A stretch of DNA of 64,000 nucleotides. Origin: Vigna angularis. Taxonomy: Eukaryota; Streptophyta; Magnoliopsida; Fabales; Fabaceae. The notes beneath the pieces are model-generated. The model was not told the DNA's origin, did no database searches, and saw only the letters and a program-made list of their open reading frames with translations. Shown piece after piece: positions 25,149 to 36,085 of this stretch. The stretch spans positions 25,006,131 to 25,070,130 of the forward strand of contig NC_068971.1 in assembly GCF_016808095.1 (NCBI RefSeq), written 5' to 3'. Numbering within the stretch: position 1 is the stretch's first letter; every line of letters starts with the position of its first letter. Both the position numbers and the translations under genes were made by a program.

Positions 25149-26438
25149 TGTTAACTCATTGACAAGCGTACCAAATCGTTCAAGTAATATAAAATTGTAA
25201 GACTAGGTATCGTTTCCCAAGAGATTCGTCTAACACTAGTTAATTGCACGATTAGCAGCTCATTTAGACTCAAGAAACACATCAATTGACAAACAAGTGC
25301 AAAGAAGATAAATTTTCACAAATAATTACAAGGTTGGACTTTGATGTTTGAAGACACTTGAATATGGAATAGACTAGAAATGGTATGAAATGTCATTGTT
25401 AAGGTTAGTTTTCACCAATTCACTCTTATGTATACCCAATTTAATCTCATCTCCATCAATTTACTAAAGTCAATCAAATAAATTACTCTAACTGTAATCC
25501 CTTAGGTGAAAGAGCCTATATTTTCTTATTAAACTCTAATCCCATGGAAAATCTAATAAGCAAAATTCGCATTAATGAGATAGGATCTTAAAACAACATG
25601 TGAATCATCTTTCATTCGTAGAATCAATGAACCACAAGGACTCTTATTTCAGTTCTAGGTTTTATCTTATGTCCCCATAACCCATGAAACCCTAGAATCA
25701 AGTCATGAACATTCCTATTACATGCAAGCTTTAAGAATGGAAACACGAATACTAGCAATTGATAGAAAAGGCAAATATATATTCAAGTCATTCAACAAAT
25801 ACACAAGAATTTAAAGATTACATCTATCCCCAACAAGATGGGTTTGGCTCTCCATTTCCATGGAGAGCCTTTAAGCTTACAAAATGGTCTTAAAAGAAGA
25901 ACAAGAACCCAAAAAGGAAGAAGGGAGTGTTCCCATAAACCGTAGCAGCCCTTCAAGCTCTCATTTGAGTGAAATCGCGCCTCCAAACCACCAAAGACCC
26001 AAACCTCTTCGCATTTTAGGGTTAAATAAGCTCAATCTGCCAGTGAAAGTGGCGCTCAGCGCCCCTACAAGGGAGCCCAGGCGCGAGATTTCTAAAGCTA
26101 ATGGTGCTCAACGCCCCTAAAGGGGCGCCCAAGCGCCCCTTGAGGGGTGCCTAGGCGCCAGATACTAGCAGCATTGCATCTTTCTCCTATTTTTTTTTTT
26201 GCAGATTTGCTTGATCTTATGGTTGGTTAAGCTCTATACATTGGTGGAGGTTCTTCCAAGCACAATATTAGCTATAAAATAAGAGGATTAGTGATGAATT
26301 TATACTAGTGTAGCTCAGAATATAAATAAACACTAAAAAATAAGATAAAAAAGAGGATTTAAGCAAGTAATAAGCTAAAAGGGAGCTGATTTTGTCTCTA
26401 AAATGAACCTTAGATAATGGTAAGAATTAACATTATCA
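25149..26438 (-). repeat. 3' LTR (left copy) of the gypsy-like element
   Basis: 1290 bp. Matches 29776-31130 along its length, including 'gatgggtttggctctcca' and the GC-rich part around 26050-26160 with repeated GCGCC(C/T) motifs. On the minus strand it starts TGATAATG and ends GTTAACA. Confidence 0.85.
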
Positions 26439-26456
26439 AACTGCCCCAAACTTACA
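26439..26456 (-). promoter_or_regulatory. Polypurine tract of the gypsy-like element
   Basis: On the minus strand the sequence AAGTTTGGGGCAG lies directly before the LTR start TGATAATG. This position and purine content fit the plus-strand primer used in reverse transcription, and set the element's orientation. Confidence 0.7.
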
Positions 26457-29400
26457 ACCTTGCTTGTCCTCAAGCAAAAATACTTCATCTAGCAAACAAT
26501 TTAATTACAATGGTCTAGCAACTCAAACACAGTTTTAAATTAAATAAACAAAATCAATCATGCTTGCTCAACTTGGAAATTACATTCAAGAGATGATACG
26601 GTTTTAGCAAGCTAAACTTCAACCATGGTGCTCACTTCAAAAAGCATAAGATAGATGCAAATGATAGATCAACAAACATGACAAAATGTTTTCATTGAAT
26701 GCATGGAACCAATCCTCACCAAGGAAAGTGTTTCACTTAAGCACAATGGTGTATAAGGATGAGTGTCTTACTGTCAACTATCACAATGTTACACAAATCA
26801 ACTTTGTCTTTCGTTTCAATAATATCAAACACATTCACAAGCAAGTTAACATCACAAGGACTTTTTAGGGCTTGTATTGTGGCTGGGCTAAGAAGAAAAT
26901 TGGTTTTTCTAGATAACAAGGCACCTTGAGCTAAGAGAGCAAACAATTTACTTCATGATATAGCATTAGTCTCTCTTTTTGCTTCACAATTGGATAGACC
27001 ACTTCTCAACTTATATCCCAACTTTTATTCATTGAACTCATGTTTATTTCTCCTTTTCTTTTTTCTTCTTTTTCATTCTTTTTTAACTCAACTTGTTATT
27101 TTCTCAATGCTTCTTTATGTCATAACTTCTGCAAACTTAAACCATTCTCCTCATCCTAACAAATATGTTCATCTTAACTCAAGGAAAGGAGGTTAATGGT
27201 TTTTCAATAGGATTAAGGTTCTAGGAATGAGAAAGTTTTATTTTTAAGGTTCAAAGGTTATGCATTGGCTTTTAGGCTAGAAAATGTAGAAGAGGTTGAA
27301 GAACAAGATCACCTTGATCATTTGTAACAAGCAAGCAACTAGTTCAAATAAAGAAACTCAGACAAAATCAACTATGATTCCAATGTAATAACATTCAACA
27401 ATAAACTTTGAGGCACAACATCTCACTGGTTTACTCAAGGTTCCAATTTTGATAAAGATCATGCTATGAGTAATGATCAACTTTAAAACCAAGCATCTAT
27501 CTAAACAGATGAAAGCAACCACAATCTCTGTTCAACAAGCTCAACCACAAGAGATTTACATTCAATTTAAGCACAACATATGATTCACTTAAATCATCAA
27601 ACCAATTGCACAAGAACTGTCCACTAGGCAAGTCAAAAAGAAATCCAATTACTAAAAGCTAAAATCAAATCAAACTTGAAATTAAAACTAAAAAACTGAT
27701 CAAAATGGACTCTTTGCAGCTTCAGTGGTGTAGGACACTAGCTTCACTTTTCATCTGAAACATCTTCCTCCTCTAGTAGCTTATACTCCGTAACTACTCC
27801 ACCTCCTCCATCAGTAGGGGCCTGGCCCCCAAGCCATGCTACACGAGCAACAAAATCTTCAAATCACAGGTTGCTCAGCTTACACATCCCTCAAAGGTTG
27901 ACCAATCGTGGTTTTGAACTTGTTAAGTCCTCATAATATCTTATACTGTAACAAGAAAGCTCAAAGTAAAATTAGTATCTCATAGTCAACAATTGAAGAG
28001 AAAATTTCAAAAACACACTAAAAGAAATGTGCAAAAGAAAGCAAAGAAACAAAACACTCAAAACAAAAAGCAAAAGAAAATGGTCCTTAAACTATGCTTG
28101 GGCGCCCTTATGGTATGGGTGCTTAAGCGCTACTCAGCCAAAAGTGGGAAAATGTTGGCCTGATCCACGGGTGCTTGGGCGTCATTCTGCAGCACAAAAT
28201 TTTGCCTCTCACGTTCGGATTTTTGGTATATGACCCTTATTCACACTCAAATCAATCCAAAATATCATGTTTGCATTAAAGAAACATGTTAAAACCATAA
28301 TAAATGAAATTGAATGCATGAATGGTAAGTTGAATGCACATTTCCAAAGCTTTTTATTCTAAAACTCAAAACTACGCTTATGCATTCAAATCATATTTAA
28401 GCATTTCAGATCACACCAAAACATCCTAAAGCATACCATAACATGTCAAAACAGATTTAAGCACTTGAAAACACACTAAAGTATACCAACTCACACCAAA
28501 GCACACTAAGACAATCAAAAACACAAAATACACCAATCACTCTAACAAACAAATAAACACAACAAAACAAATACAAAACAAACTTAAACACTCTAAGATA
28601 ATCAAATTGAAACACACATGACAAAAACACCTTCAATTACTCAACATTCAATAACAAAACTAACAAAAAAATAAAATGAAGGTTTATAATTATGCCTCCC
28701 AAAGGCACAACAACACAAAAAGGTTTAAAAACACATGAAAAGGAGAGTGTGAAAGAGTGCAAAGCAAGGGAAAGCTTAGAATAAAAAAAAATGTGCAGAA
28801 CCAGTTTTGGGGCGCATAGGCATCCTGGTGCAAGGGCAATTGAGCGTCATTCAGCCAATTGGGTGCAGGACGACTACTGGTTAGTTCATGCCTAGGCGCC
28901 ACTTAGCATGGGGCGCTTGGGCGCCATATCAGTTTTCTGCATAATGGAGATTTCTACGAAATTGGCCACTCACTATGTGACTTTTGGTATGCACTCACAC
29001 ACAAACCAAACTACAACTAACATAATACACTTATACAAACCACAAACACAACATTATAACTCAAAAATCACAAAAAATGCAACAAGGCACACATGCAAAA
29101 CATAAGTTACTGATGCACATGACACAAAAACTACACAAACACAAGTAAAAAGGGTAAGAAAAGTGGGTTGCCTCCCAAAAGCGCTTGTTTAACGTCATTA
29201 GTTTGACGGATGAAACCATGAAGTGCGGATGTTGTTGTTGGTGTACTCCTCTCACCAACCTTTCTTGAACCTCTTTCTAGCCACCAACTCAATCCTCAAA
29301 GTATAAGGATCTTCATTTTAGCCCTTCCACTACTTTGACATCTTTAAACACCCAACCTTTTGATCAACTTTGGCTTGCAAGGCTTGAGTTCTTTGTCTTC

Positions 29401-29749
29401 AATCAAAGAGTGGTGGTGACTAGATTTTCTCATTTGGTTCTCCCTTTCTTTTACTTCCCTCTGATAACACTTGGAGCATATTCAAAGAAGGGATAATTTT
29501 GGGAAAATTGTGGTGCTCAAGCTTGTTGTCTCATTATGACACCATTATTCCTTCAATCTCAGGGTTTACAAGATGCCTTGGAGGTTGTAGTCCTCCTTGT
29601 ATGAACATCCCCCTGCATACACTTAAACACAACCAGGCTAAAGCCACAAATTAGCTCAAGACAAAGAATACCTATTTACAAGAATAGAGTAGAGAATATA
29701 CAAAAGAATAAAGCCTTAGAAATTGCACAATAGTCTAGTATAGATCACG

Positions 29750-29769
29750 AGTCCCTAACAACGGCGCCA
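29750..29769 (-). promoter_or_regulatory. tRNA primer binding site of the gypsy-like element
   Basis: On the minus strand TGGCGCCGTTGTTAGGGA lies a few bases inside the right LTR. It resembles the TGGCGCCGTTGCCGGGGA primer site used by many plant gypsy elements. It differs at a few bases, which suggests decay or a variant tRNA. Confidence 0.75.
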
Positions 29770-29775
29770 AAAACT

Positions 29776-30383
29776 TGTTAACTCATTGTTAAGTATACCA
29801 AATCGTTCAAGTAATATAAAATGGTAAGATTAAGTATCGTTTCCCAAGAGACTCGTGTAATACTAGTTAATTTCCCTATTAATAATTCATTTAGACTCAA
29901 GAACAACACATCACAAGTGCAAAGAAGATAAAATTTCAACTCTACAAGGTTCGACTTTGGTGTTTTGAAGACACTTAAATATGGAATACACTAGAAATGA
30001 TATGAAATGACATTGCTAAAGTTAGGTTTCACCAATTCACTCTTGTGCATACACAACTTCATCTCCTCTCCATTAAATTACTAAAGTCAATCCACAAAAT
30101 TACTCTAGACCTAATCCCTTAGGTGAAAGAGCCTATCTTTTTCCTACTAACTATCAATCCCTTGATCAATTAACAAGCAAAACCCGCATTAAGAACTAAG
30201 ATCTAAGACAACAAGTGAATCATCTTCCATCCCTAGAATCAATGAACCACTAGGACTTTTGTTTCAGTTCTAGATTACACAAGATACATTCCTATACCCA
30301 TGAATCAAATATCAAGCCATGAACATCCTTAGTACATGCAAGGTTTAAGAATGGAAACAAGAATACTAGCAATTGGTAGAAAA

Positions 30384-30446
<63 letters not shown>

Positions 30447-31130
30447 ATCATTCAACAAATATACATCTATCCCCCAACAAGATGGGTTTGGCTTTCCATT
30501 TCCATGGAGAGCCTTTAAGCTTACAAAATGGTCATGGAAGAAGAAGAAGAACCCAAAAAGGAAGAATGGAGTGTTCCCACAAACCCTAGCAGCCCTCCAA
30601 TCTCTCTTCTAAGTGAAATTGTGCCTCCAAACCACCAAAGACTCAAACCTCTTTGCATTTTACGGTTAAATAAGCTCAATCTACCACATCAGCGAAAGTG
30701 AGGCTCAACGGCCTGGATGGGCGCCCAGGCGCCAATTTTGCGAACTGGATGGCGCTCAGAGCCCTTACAAGGGCGCCCGGGTGTGAAGTTTCTGAAGCAA
30801 ATAGCGCTCAATGCCCCTAGAGGGGCGCCCAGACATGAGATTAGGGAGCCTAAGCGCCAAATTCTGACAAAATTGCTTCTTTCTCCCATTTTTTTGTAGA
30901 TTTGCTTGATTTTGTGGCTCGTTAAGCTCTATACATTGGTGGAGGTTCTTCCAAGCACAATATTAGCTACAAAATAAGAGGATTAGTGATTAATTTATAC
31001 CAATGTAGCCCAAAATATAAATAAACACTAAAACAAGATAAAAGAGAGGATTTAAGCAAGTAATAAGCTAAAGAGGAGCTGATTTTGTTCTAAAGTGAAC
31101 CTTAGATAATGGTAAGAATTAGCATTGTCA
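29776..31130 (-). repeat. 5' LTR (right copy) of the gypsy-like element
   Basis: 1355 bp, homologous to 25149-26438. Most of the length difference is a (TA)n microsatellite at about 30386-30443, absent from the other LTR. The GC-rich GCGCC(C/T) region is at 30700-30860. Many single-base differences separate the two LTRs, so the insertion is not very recent. Confidence 0.85.
30386..30443. repeat. (TA)n microsatellite in the right LTR
   Basis: About 58 bases of pure TA repeat, where the left LTR has only a short 'aaatatat' (near 25773). It gives rise to spurious ORFs of repeating YI. Confidence 0.95.
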
Positions 31131-32356
31131 AAGGCATGGCGTGGAATTGAGCATCACAAAGTTAGAGAGCTACTGGACTCTAGGGCGCTGAGCGACTAGT
31201 TTGAACGTTAAGCATTGTGAAGACAGTGAGCTCTCTGTGTTTTAAGCATTGAGGGAACACTTTGGGCCACTGAGGTTGTGTTATTTGTTTGACGGGCGTT
31301 GCGCGATAAGAAGTTGCATTGAGAGCCCTTCTCTAATGCAAGTGTGGACCTTTGTTTCTCTTAATTTGTTAGGCGATTGACTTACTCGTTGGGCACTAAT
31401 AAAGTATTATGCAACTGTTTTGGGTTTTCCTTTTAAGTTTTATGTACTTTCAAAAAGTTGATTTGTTTAGGATGCTTTATACAAATTAATTATATTGGTG
31501 GGTATTGTATATGCTTATGGTTGATGAATATGGTGGTGCGCATGATGTTATTTCAAGTATAATATGAGAGTGATAATGATTTTTGGTTATTGATATGGTA
31601 TCTATGTTTGGCGTAATTCCATGGACCTCGTGGTCAGACTCCATGGTGGCGTTCACTAGTGTTATGTATTGATGTAGGGACTTACTCTTGGAAGTTATCT
31701 TGACACTTCAATGATCATTCCATCTGAAGTAGAGAAAGAGGATTATATGGTGAGGAGTAGGAGAAGGTCCAGGTCTATGATTTTATTCTTTGGCCATAGG
31801 TGGTCGACGAACTAACCTCGAGTGGTAGCTTGGGTGGGCAAGTTTTTTCACCACTACAAGTGCAAAACTTGCCATAGTATGAATCATTACACGTATTAGG
31901 ATGATCAAGTCTAAGTGTTATAAATCTGTTTATATTTTGGTTTGAATTGAGAATGCAATTCTTATGTATGGTTGAACATTTGAACTAAACTCTAATTGTT
32001 TATTTGTAAAAGTTAACTTACCCTTCTGATTTGTTTGTATCTTTGTTTGTGTTTCTCTTTTGTCATGATTATTTGATTGGTGTAAATAGATGACGATGTA
32101 TAAATAGTAGGATTTGTTATTATGTATATTTGGAGTTCCGAAAAACTATTTTATAATAGTTAGTCTATGTACAGGAACTCTTGGTTTTAGAGACTCATTA
32201 TATATAAAATTTGGTGTTATTTAAAATTTGATGTTATTATTAGGTTTGAATGACTATAATGATACTTTATATGTTTTCTTTTAGTTAACTGTTTTTGTTT
32301 ATTAAATATGTGATATTTTCGTAGCAGCATTAAAACTATTAAAATGAGATGTTATA
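31131..32356 (+). repeat. LTR-like dispersed repeat, copy B
   Basis: Collinear with the right part of copy A: AGCGCTGAG-type stretch (31140-31400), the 'ttcactagtgttatgtatt' block, 'tgacacttcaatgatcatt', 'agtagagaa', 'aagtgttataaatctg', and an end GAGATGTTATA at 32346-32356. Its left part, present in copy A, is missing; it starts abruptly at the gypsy LTR border. Confidence 0.7.
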
Positions 32357-32365
32357 TTATATAAT

Positions 32366-32530
32366 ACAAAATTCTAAAATTCTAAAATTAATAAATTATA
32401 AAGTTATACAATTATGAAATTATAAATTTGTAAAATTAGAAAATTATAAAACTATAAAATTATAAAATCATATTATTATAAAATTATAAAATTATAAAAT
32501 TATAAAATTATAAAATTATAAAATTAGAAA
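32366..32530. repeat. Short degenerate octanucleotide array beside copy B
   Basis: About 165 bases of the same AAAATTAT octamer as 18931-21990, with TTCT, TTAC-like and other variants and a cleaner run at about 32475-32525. It begins roughly ten bases after copy B ends. Confidence 0.85.
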
Positions 32531-33190
32531 AGAGTAAATTTATAAAACTACATTAGACAAAAACTAAACATGAAGTCAAAGACATCAACCAAATTACCTA
32601 TGAATAGTCACATCATTACTTCTTAGACAAACATCTAACATGCATATACTTAATTGAAAAAAAGTTTTTGAATTTGTGAAAAATCAATAAGCCAATTTTT
32701 TTAATAAGGATATATTTAAAAAGAATTAAATTTATAAGAGACTTAAAATTTAATTAAACTTAACTAAAATAATAGAATTAAAAATTAAAAAAAAATAACC
32801 GAAAGTCATACTCTCTTTATACACCTTGAAAAAAATTAAATTGTTAAATATTATTTAAATATTTAACTAAGATTAATATTTTTTATAAATTTTAACTTTA
32901 AAATACATATTTTTGAAATAAATTTTATCTTTAAAGAAAAGTTTAATTACTTTGTCCAAATTAAAATGTAAGATATTTTAATTATTTTATTAAAAAACAT
33001 TTAAAAAATTAGAAATAATTTAAATATGATGTATTTTAATTTCTTAAAATTACTGAAATACGTCTCCAAATACAAAATTAATTTCTAGACTTTTATGTTT
33101 TTATCCTTTATTATTCTGTATGGGACTAAGTTAACTATTCAACGTAATTAAGAAAATTGATAAATTTAGTTGATCAAGTATTCTTAACTT

Positions 33191-33909
33191 TAGTCTCGTC
33201 AAGATGGGTTGAAACTCGTGAGTCAACCCGTTTCACCACGAATTTGAGCCGGGTTGGGTTGGAAAAAAATATAAAATTTTTTATGTGAGTCAATTTTGAC
33301 TCGGCTCACTAAGAACCCGGCTCACACGGGTTGAACCCGTGGTGGGTTACCTATATTTTTTAGCAATAAAGTTTTTCGCGTCGTTGTCTTTCCAATAGTT
33401 TCCATCTGTAAAATAAAACCCTAAGATTATAGATTGAATAATATTATAGATGGAGATAAAGAAGAAGATGGTTCAAGACTCCAATTTAATAGAGGGATAA
33501 TATTATAGATTGGATAATTCAGGAATATATAATTTATTTTTATCTTGTTTTTAGACCTATCTACAAGCATGACACTTATCTTGTGCTAATTTTATGTTTG
33601 ATAGCTTAGAATATATATATATATATAACAATATATTTCTTTTGTTTCATTTTCTTTTCTATCAATTAATCCAATTATTACTGTTTCAATTTGATCGATC
33701 AAAGTAACATATTATAAGAATCTAAGAAGAAGAGGGTGAAAAAAAGTTAACTAAGTGAGCCAACCCATTTAACCCACCAACCCATGGTAGCTCGGGTCGG
33801 ATTCGAATTTTTTTGGCTCGCTAATAAATGAGCCGAGTTGAGTTGGCTCACTAAGTAACCAACCCGTGGTGGATCTGGTCGGGTCAGATTACCCGTTTTG
33901 ACAACTGTA
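33191..33909. mobile_element. Non-autonomous hAT-type element with 8-bp target duplication
   Basis: 719 bp flanked by the exact 8-bp direct repeat CTTAACTT (33183-33190 and 33910-33917), the target size of hAT transposases. The ends are imperfect inverted repeats: TAGTCTCGTCAAGATGGGT at the left and, read from the right end, TACAGTTGTCAAAACGGGT (13 of 19 match). The inner arms are rich in ACCCGT/GGGTTG and AGCC/GGCT words, giving a long partial foldback. The centre (about 33380-33720) is unrelated AT-rich sequence. No transposase ORF is present. Confidence 0.85.
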
Positions 33910-34439
33910 CTTAACTTGCATATCTCTTCTAAAACTATTGTTTAGAAAAAAATCCACTTACGTTTTACTTAAATTTTATTAAATAACACTTTCAAACTCT
34001 AATTTTAAAATATATTTTTTATATTTTAATAAAAAAGATACTCACATCCCTTATTTTTGTTTTATTGGCTATAAATTAAGTAAATAAAAATTTGAAAATT
34101 AAAATAAAAAATTTTAAAATATGAAAATAGAAGTATTTATTCTTGTATGTAACAATGCAGAAAAATATTGTAAACCAAATATAATTTTTCTTTTAAAATA
34201 TAAAAATTTATAGCTTTATAAAGACATTGTTATAAGATAAAATAAATAAATATAAAATATGTGATTAATTAACGTATCATTGTACAGATATTTGATACCA
34301 GTCCAAATTTAAATAAAATAAAGAGAATAAGTATTAGTTTATTTTTACTGAAAATAATTACTGTAGTTTTAAATTTTAAAAATGAGTTTAAATGTAATTA
34401 ATATTAATATGAACTTGAAAGGAAAATGGTGCTTTTCAT

Positions 34440-34775
34440 ATAAGTTACGAAGTTAAACTATAAACGAAAGGCGATGTTGTTCCCTCAAATGGAGAGTGAA
34501 GATGACCCAAAACCCAGAAGTGTGAATACTGAACAAACAGCATAGTATTTGGCGCAGCAATTTTCTTTCAGAAACCTTTTATTTGAGCTAATCCTTTTTA
34601 TCAAAAAATTTCACCCCTTCAAAATTTGTCTTAAAGGGGCTTTTTCTCTTTCTCTGGCACAGCTTTCAGTCGTGGCAGGTCTCGGCGTGCTCCTCGGCAT
34701 CACTCGCTTCTCTCTGCAAATGTACACATACTGGTTTGGTACCCTTTTGGTATGCCTTGTTGGAGCTTGATTTGC
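34440..34775 (+). other. Possible 5' leader exon of ALG10 or an unidentified small exon
   Basis: Less AT-rich than its surroundings. It has an open frame (34549-34770, no ATG start) with hydrophobic residues and a possible donor GTACCC at about 34739. No family was recognised. It lies 1.3 kb before the ALG10 start codon on the same strand and could be a 5' UTR exon. Chance openness is the alternative. Confidence 0.25.
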
Positions 34776-36085
34776 TTCTTCTTTGTTCCCATTGTTATGA
34801 CCCGTTTATCACTCCCATCTATATTTTGCAGCAACTCTTTTGTGGATTTTAAATTTGTTGTAGAGGGAAAATGGGTACTCCAGTGAATTATAAAAGTTGT
34901 ATTTTTTTTTTAGTTATTTTGGAGAATGCATGATGATACAGTCTTTAATGGAGAGTGTAAACCATTTGTTAGGTTAATTGATTTGGGAGATGGGGAATGT
35001 GGTAACTTAAATATGCAGTGAGAACTGATCATATTTATGTGCTGGTTCTTGTTCTTTTTATGAACTATTGTTATTCTGTGGGAGTGACATCAATTTATGA
35101 ACTGGTTAACATGATTTGAGAGGAAGAGTTAAACATGCTTATCAATGACACGACGAGATGCTATAAAGGTTGTAGTTGAAAAATACTTGAGAACTAAAAT
35201 AAAACTTGTGTTTAGATGGCATGGATGATACATCGGTTCTGCATAAGGTTATTATATTTTCTTTACTTTATGTATATGTTTCTATTTTATGCACTGTTGT
35301 GATTAGCCAAGTAATGGACCAAGTCCAAGACTTACAGACTGGTGATTGAGAAGTTTCTGCTGATTATGGTGATGTACAAAGCTATTTGTTCATGTGCGCT
35401 TTTCATGGTTTCCAATTCTTTAATCAGCTGATTTAACATCCACATGTAACCCAACCCACTTAGACTCTACGGCTTTTCTCTCCTATACGATTTTCTCCTT
35501 TAACACTTATTAGTTTTTAGTTGTGGTTCACATCATAAAGTATTTTTAACATTGTGTTTGCAATTGCAGTCACTTCCGCTGCAATAGCAAGGATTGCAAA
35601 TCATACTTCCTATTGTCACTGTGACTTAGTTAGGAACGCATTACAATTTCCATAGAAGGTTTGCCATTGAATGGAATAGTTTGATCCTGACTATAAATTG
35701 ACACTTTTGGGATTGTGCTGATTTTAATGCCTATTTGTTAGCAGGTAACGCAGAAATTTTTTTCACCTTTGGAATATACATATTTGTAACTTTGTCAAGA
35801 TAAAAGGCACCCTATTGTGCTTTTTATGTGATACTTGGATGCATAACTGTCTTTGTAGTATTCCATGCTTTGGTAATGCAATTTCATATTCGTGAGAAAG
35901 ATGTCTACATCAATTATACAATTTATATAACTTCTTCAGTGTTGTTATTCAGGAAACTTTAGGGTGAGAATTCATCTGGAGCATGCTGAGTCATAGTTGT
36001 TGCACATGGCAATGATATACGCTTTTTAACATCTTGAATTATTGTTGCTCTTGTGGTCCTGTTATTATTGAAGATAGAGGAGGAA
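34776..36085. other. Region directly upstream of ALG10 start codon
   Basis: No coding sequence recognised. It may hold the promoter or a 5' UTR intron of ALG10. A minus-strand ORF at 35959-36255 overlaps ALG10 exon 1 and is a shadow. Confidence 0.4.

Larger units (their letters stand above)
25149..31130 (-). mobile_element. Ty3/gypsy-like LTR retrotransposon, Tat-type features, non-autonomous
   Basis: A 5.98-kb element in minus orientation, seen from two LTRs in direct repeat (25149-26438 and 29776-31130), a primer binding site beside the right LTR and a polypurine tract beside the left LTR. The LTRs begin with TG and end with CA. The 3.3-kb interior (26439-29775) has no ORF longer than about 70 codons and no protease, RT or integrase motif, so the element could move only with help. 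The interior has text common in plant Tat elements ('ttgcctcccaaaagcgctt' near 29166). Flanking 5-mers do not match (ATGAT at left, AAGGC at right), so no target duplication is visible. Confidence 0.8.

Noticed and set aside
30336..30612. Three overlapping ORFs with repeating YI/IY
   Set aside because: They read through the (TA)n tract in the gypsy LTR.
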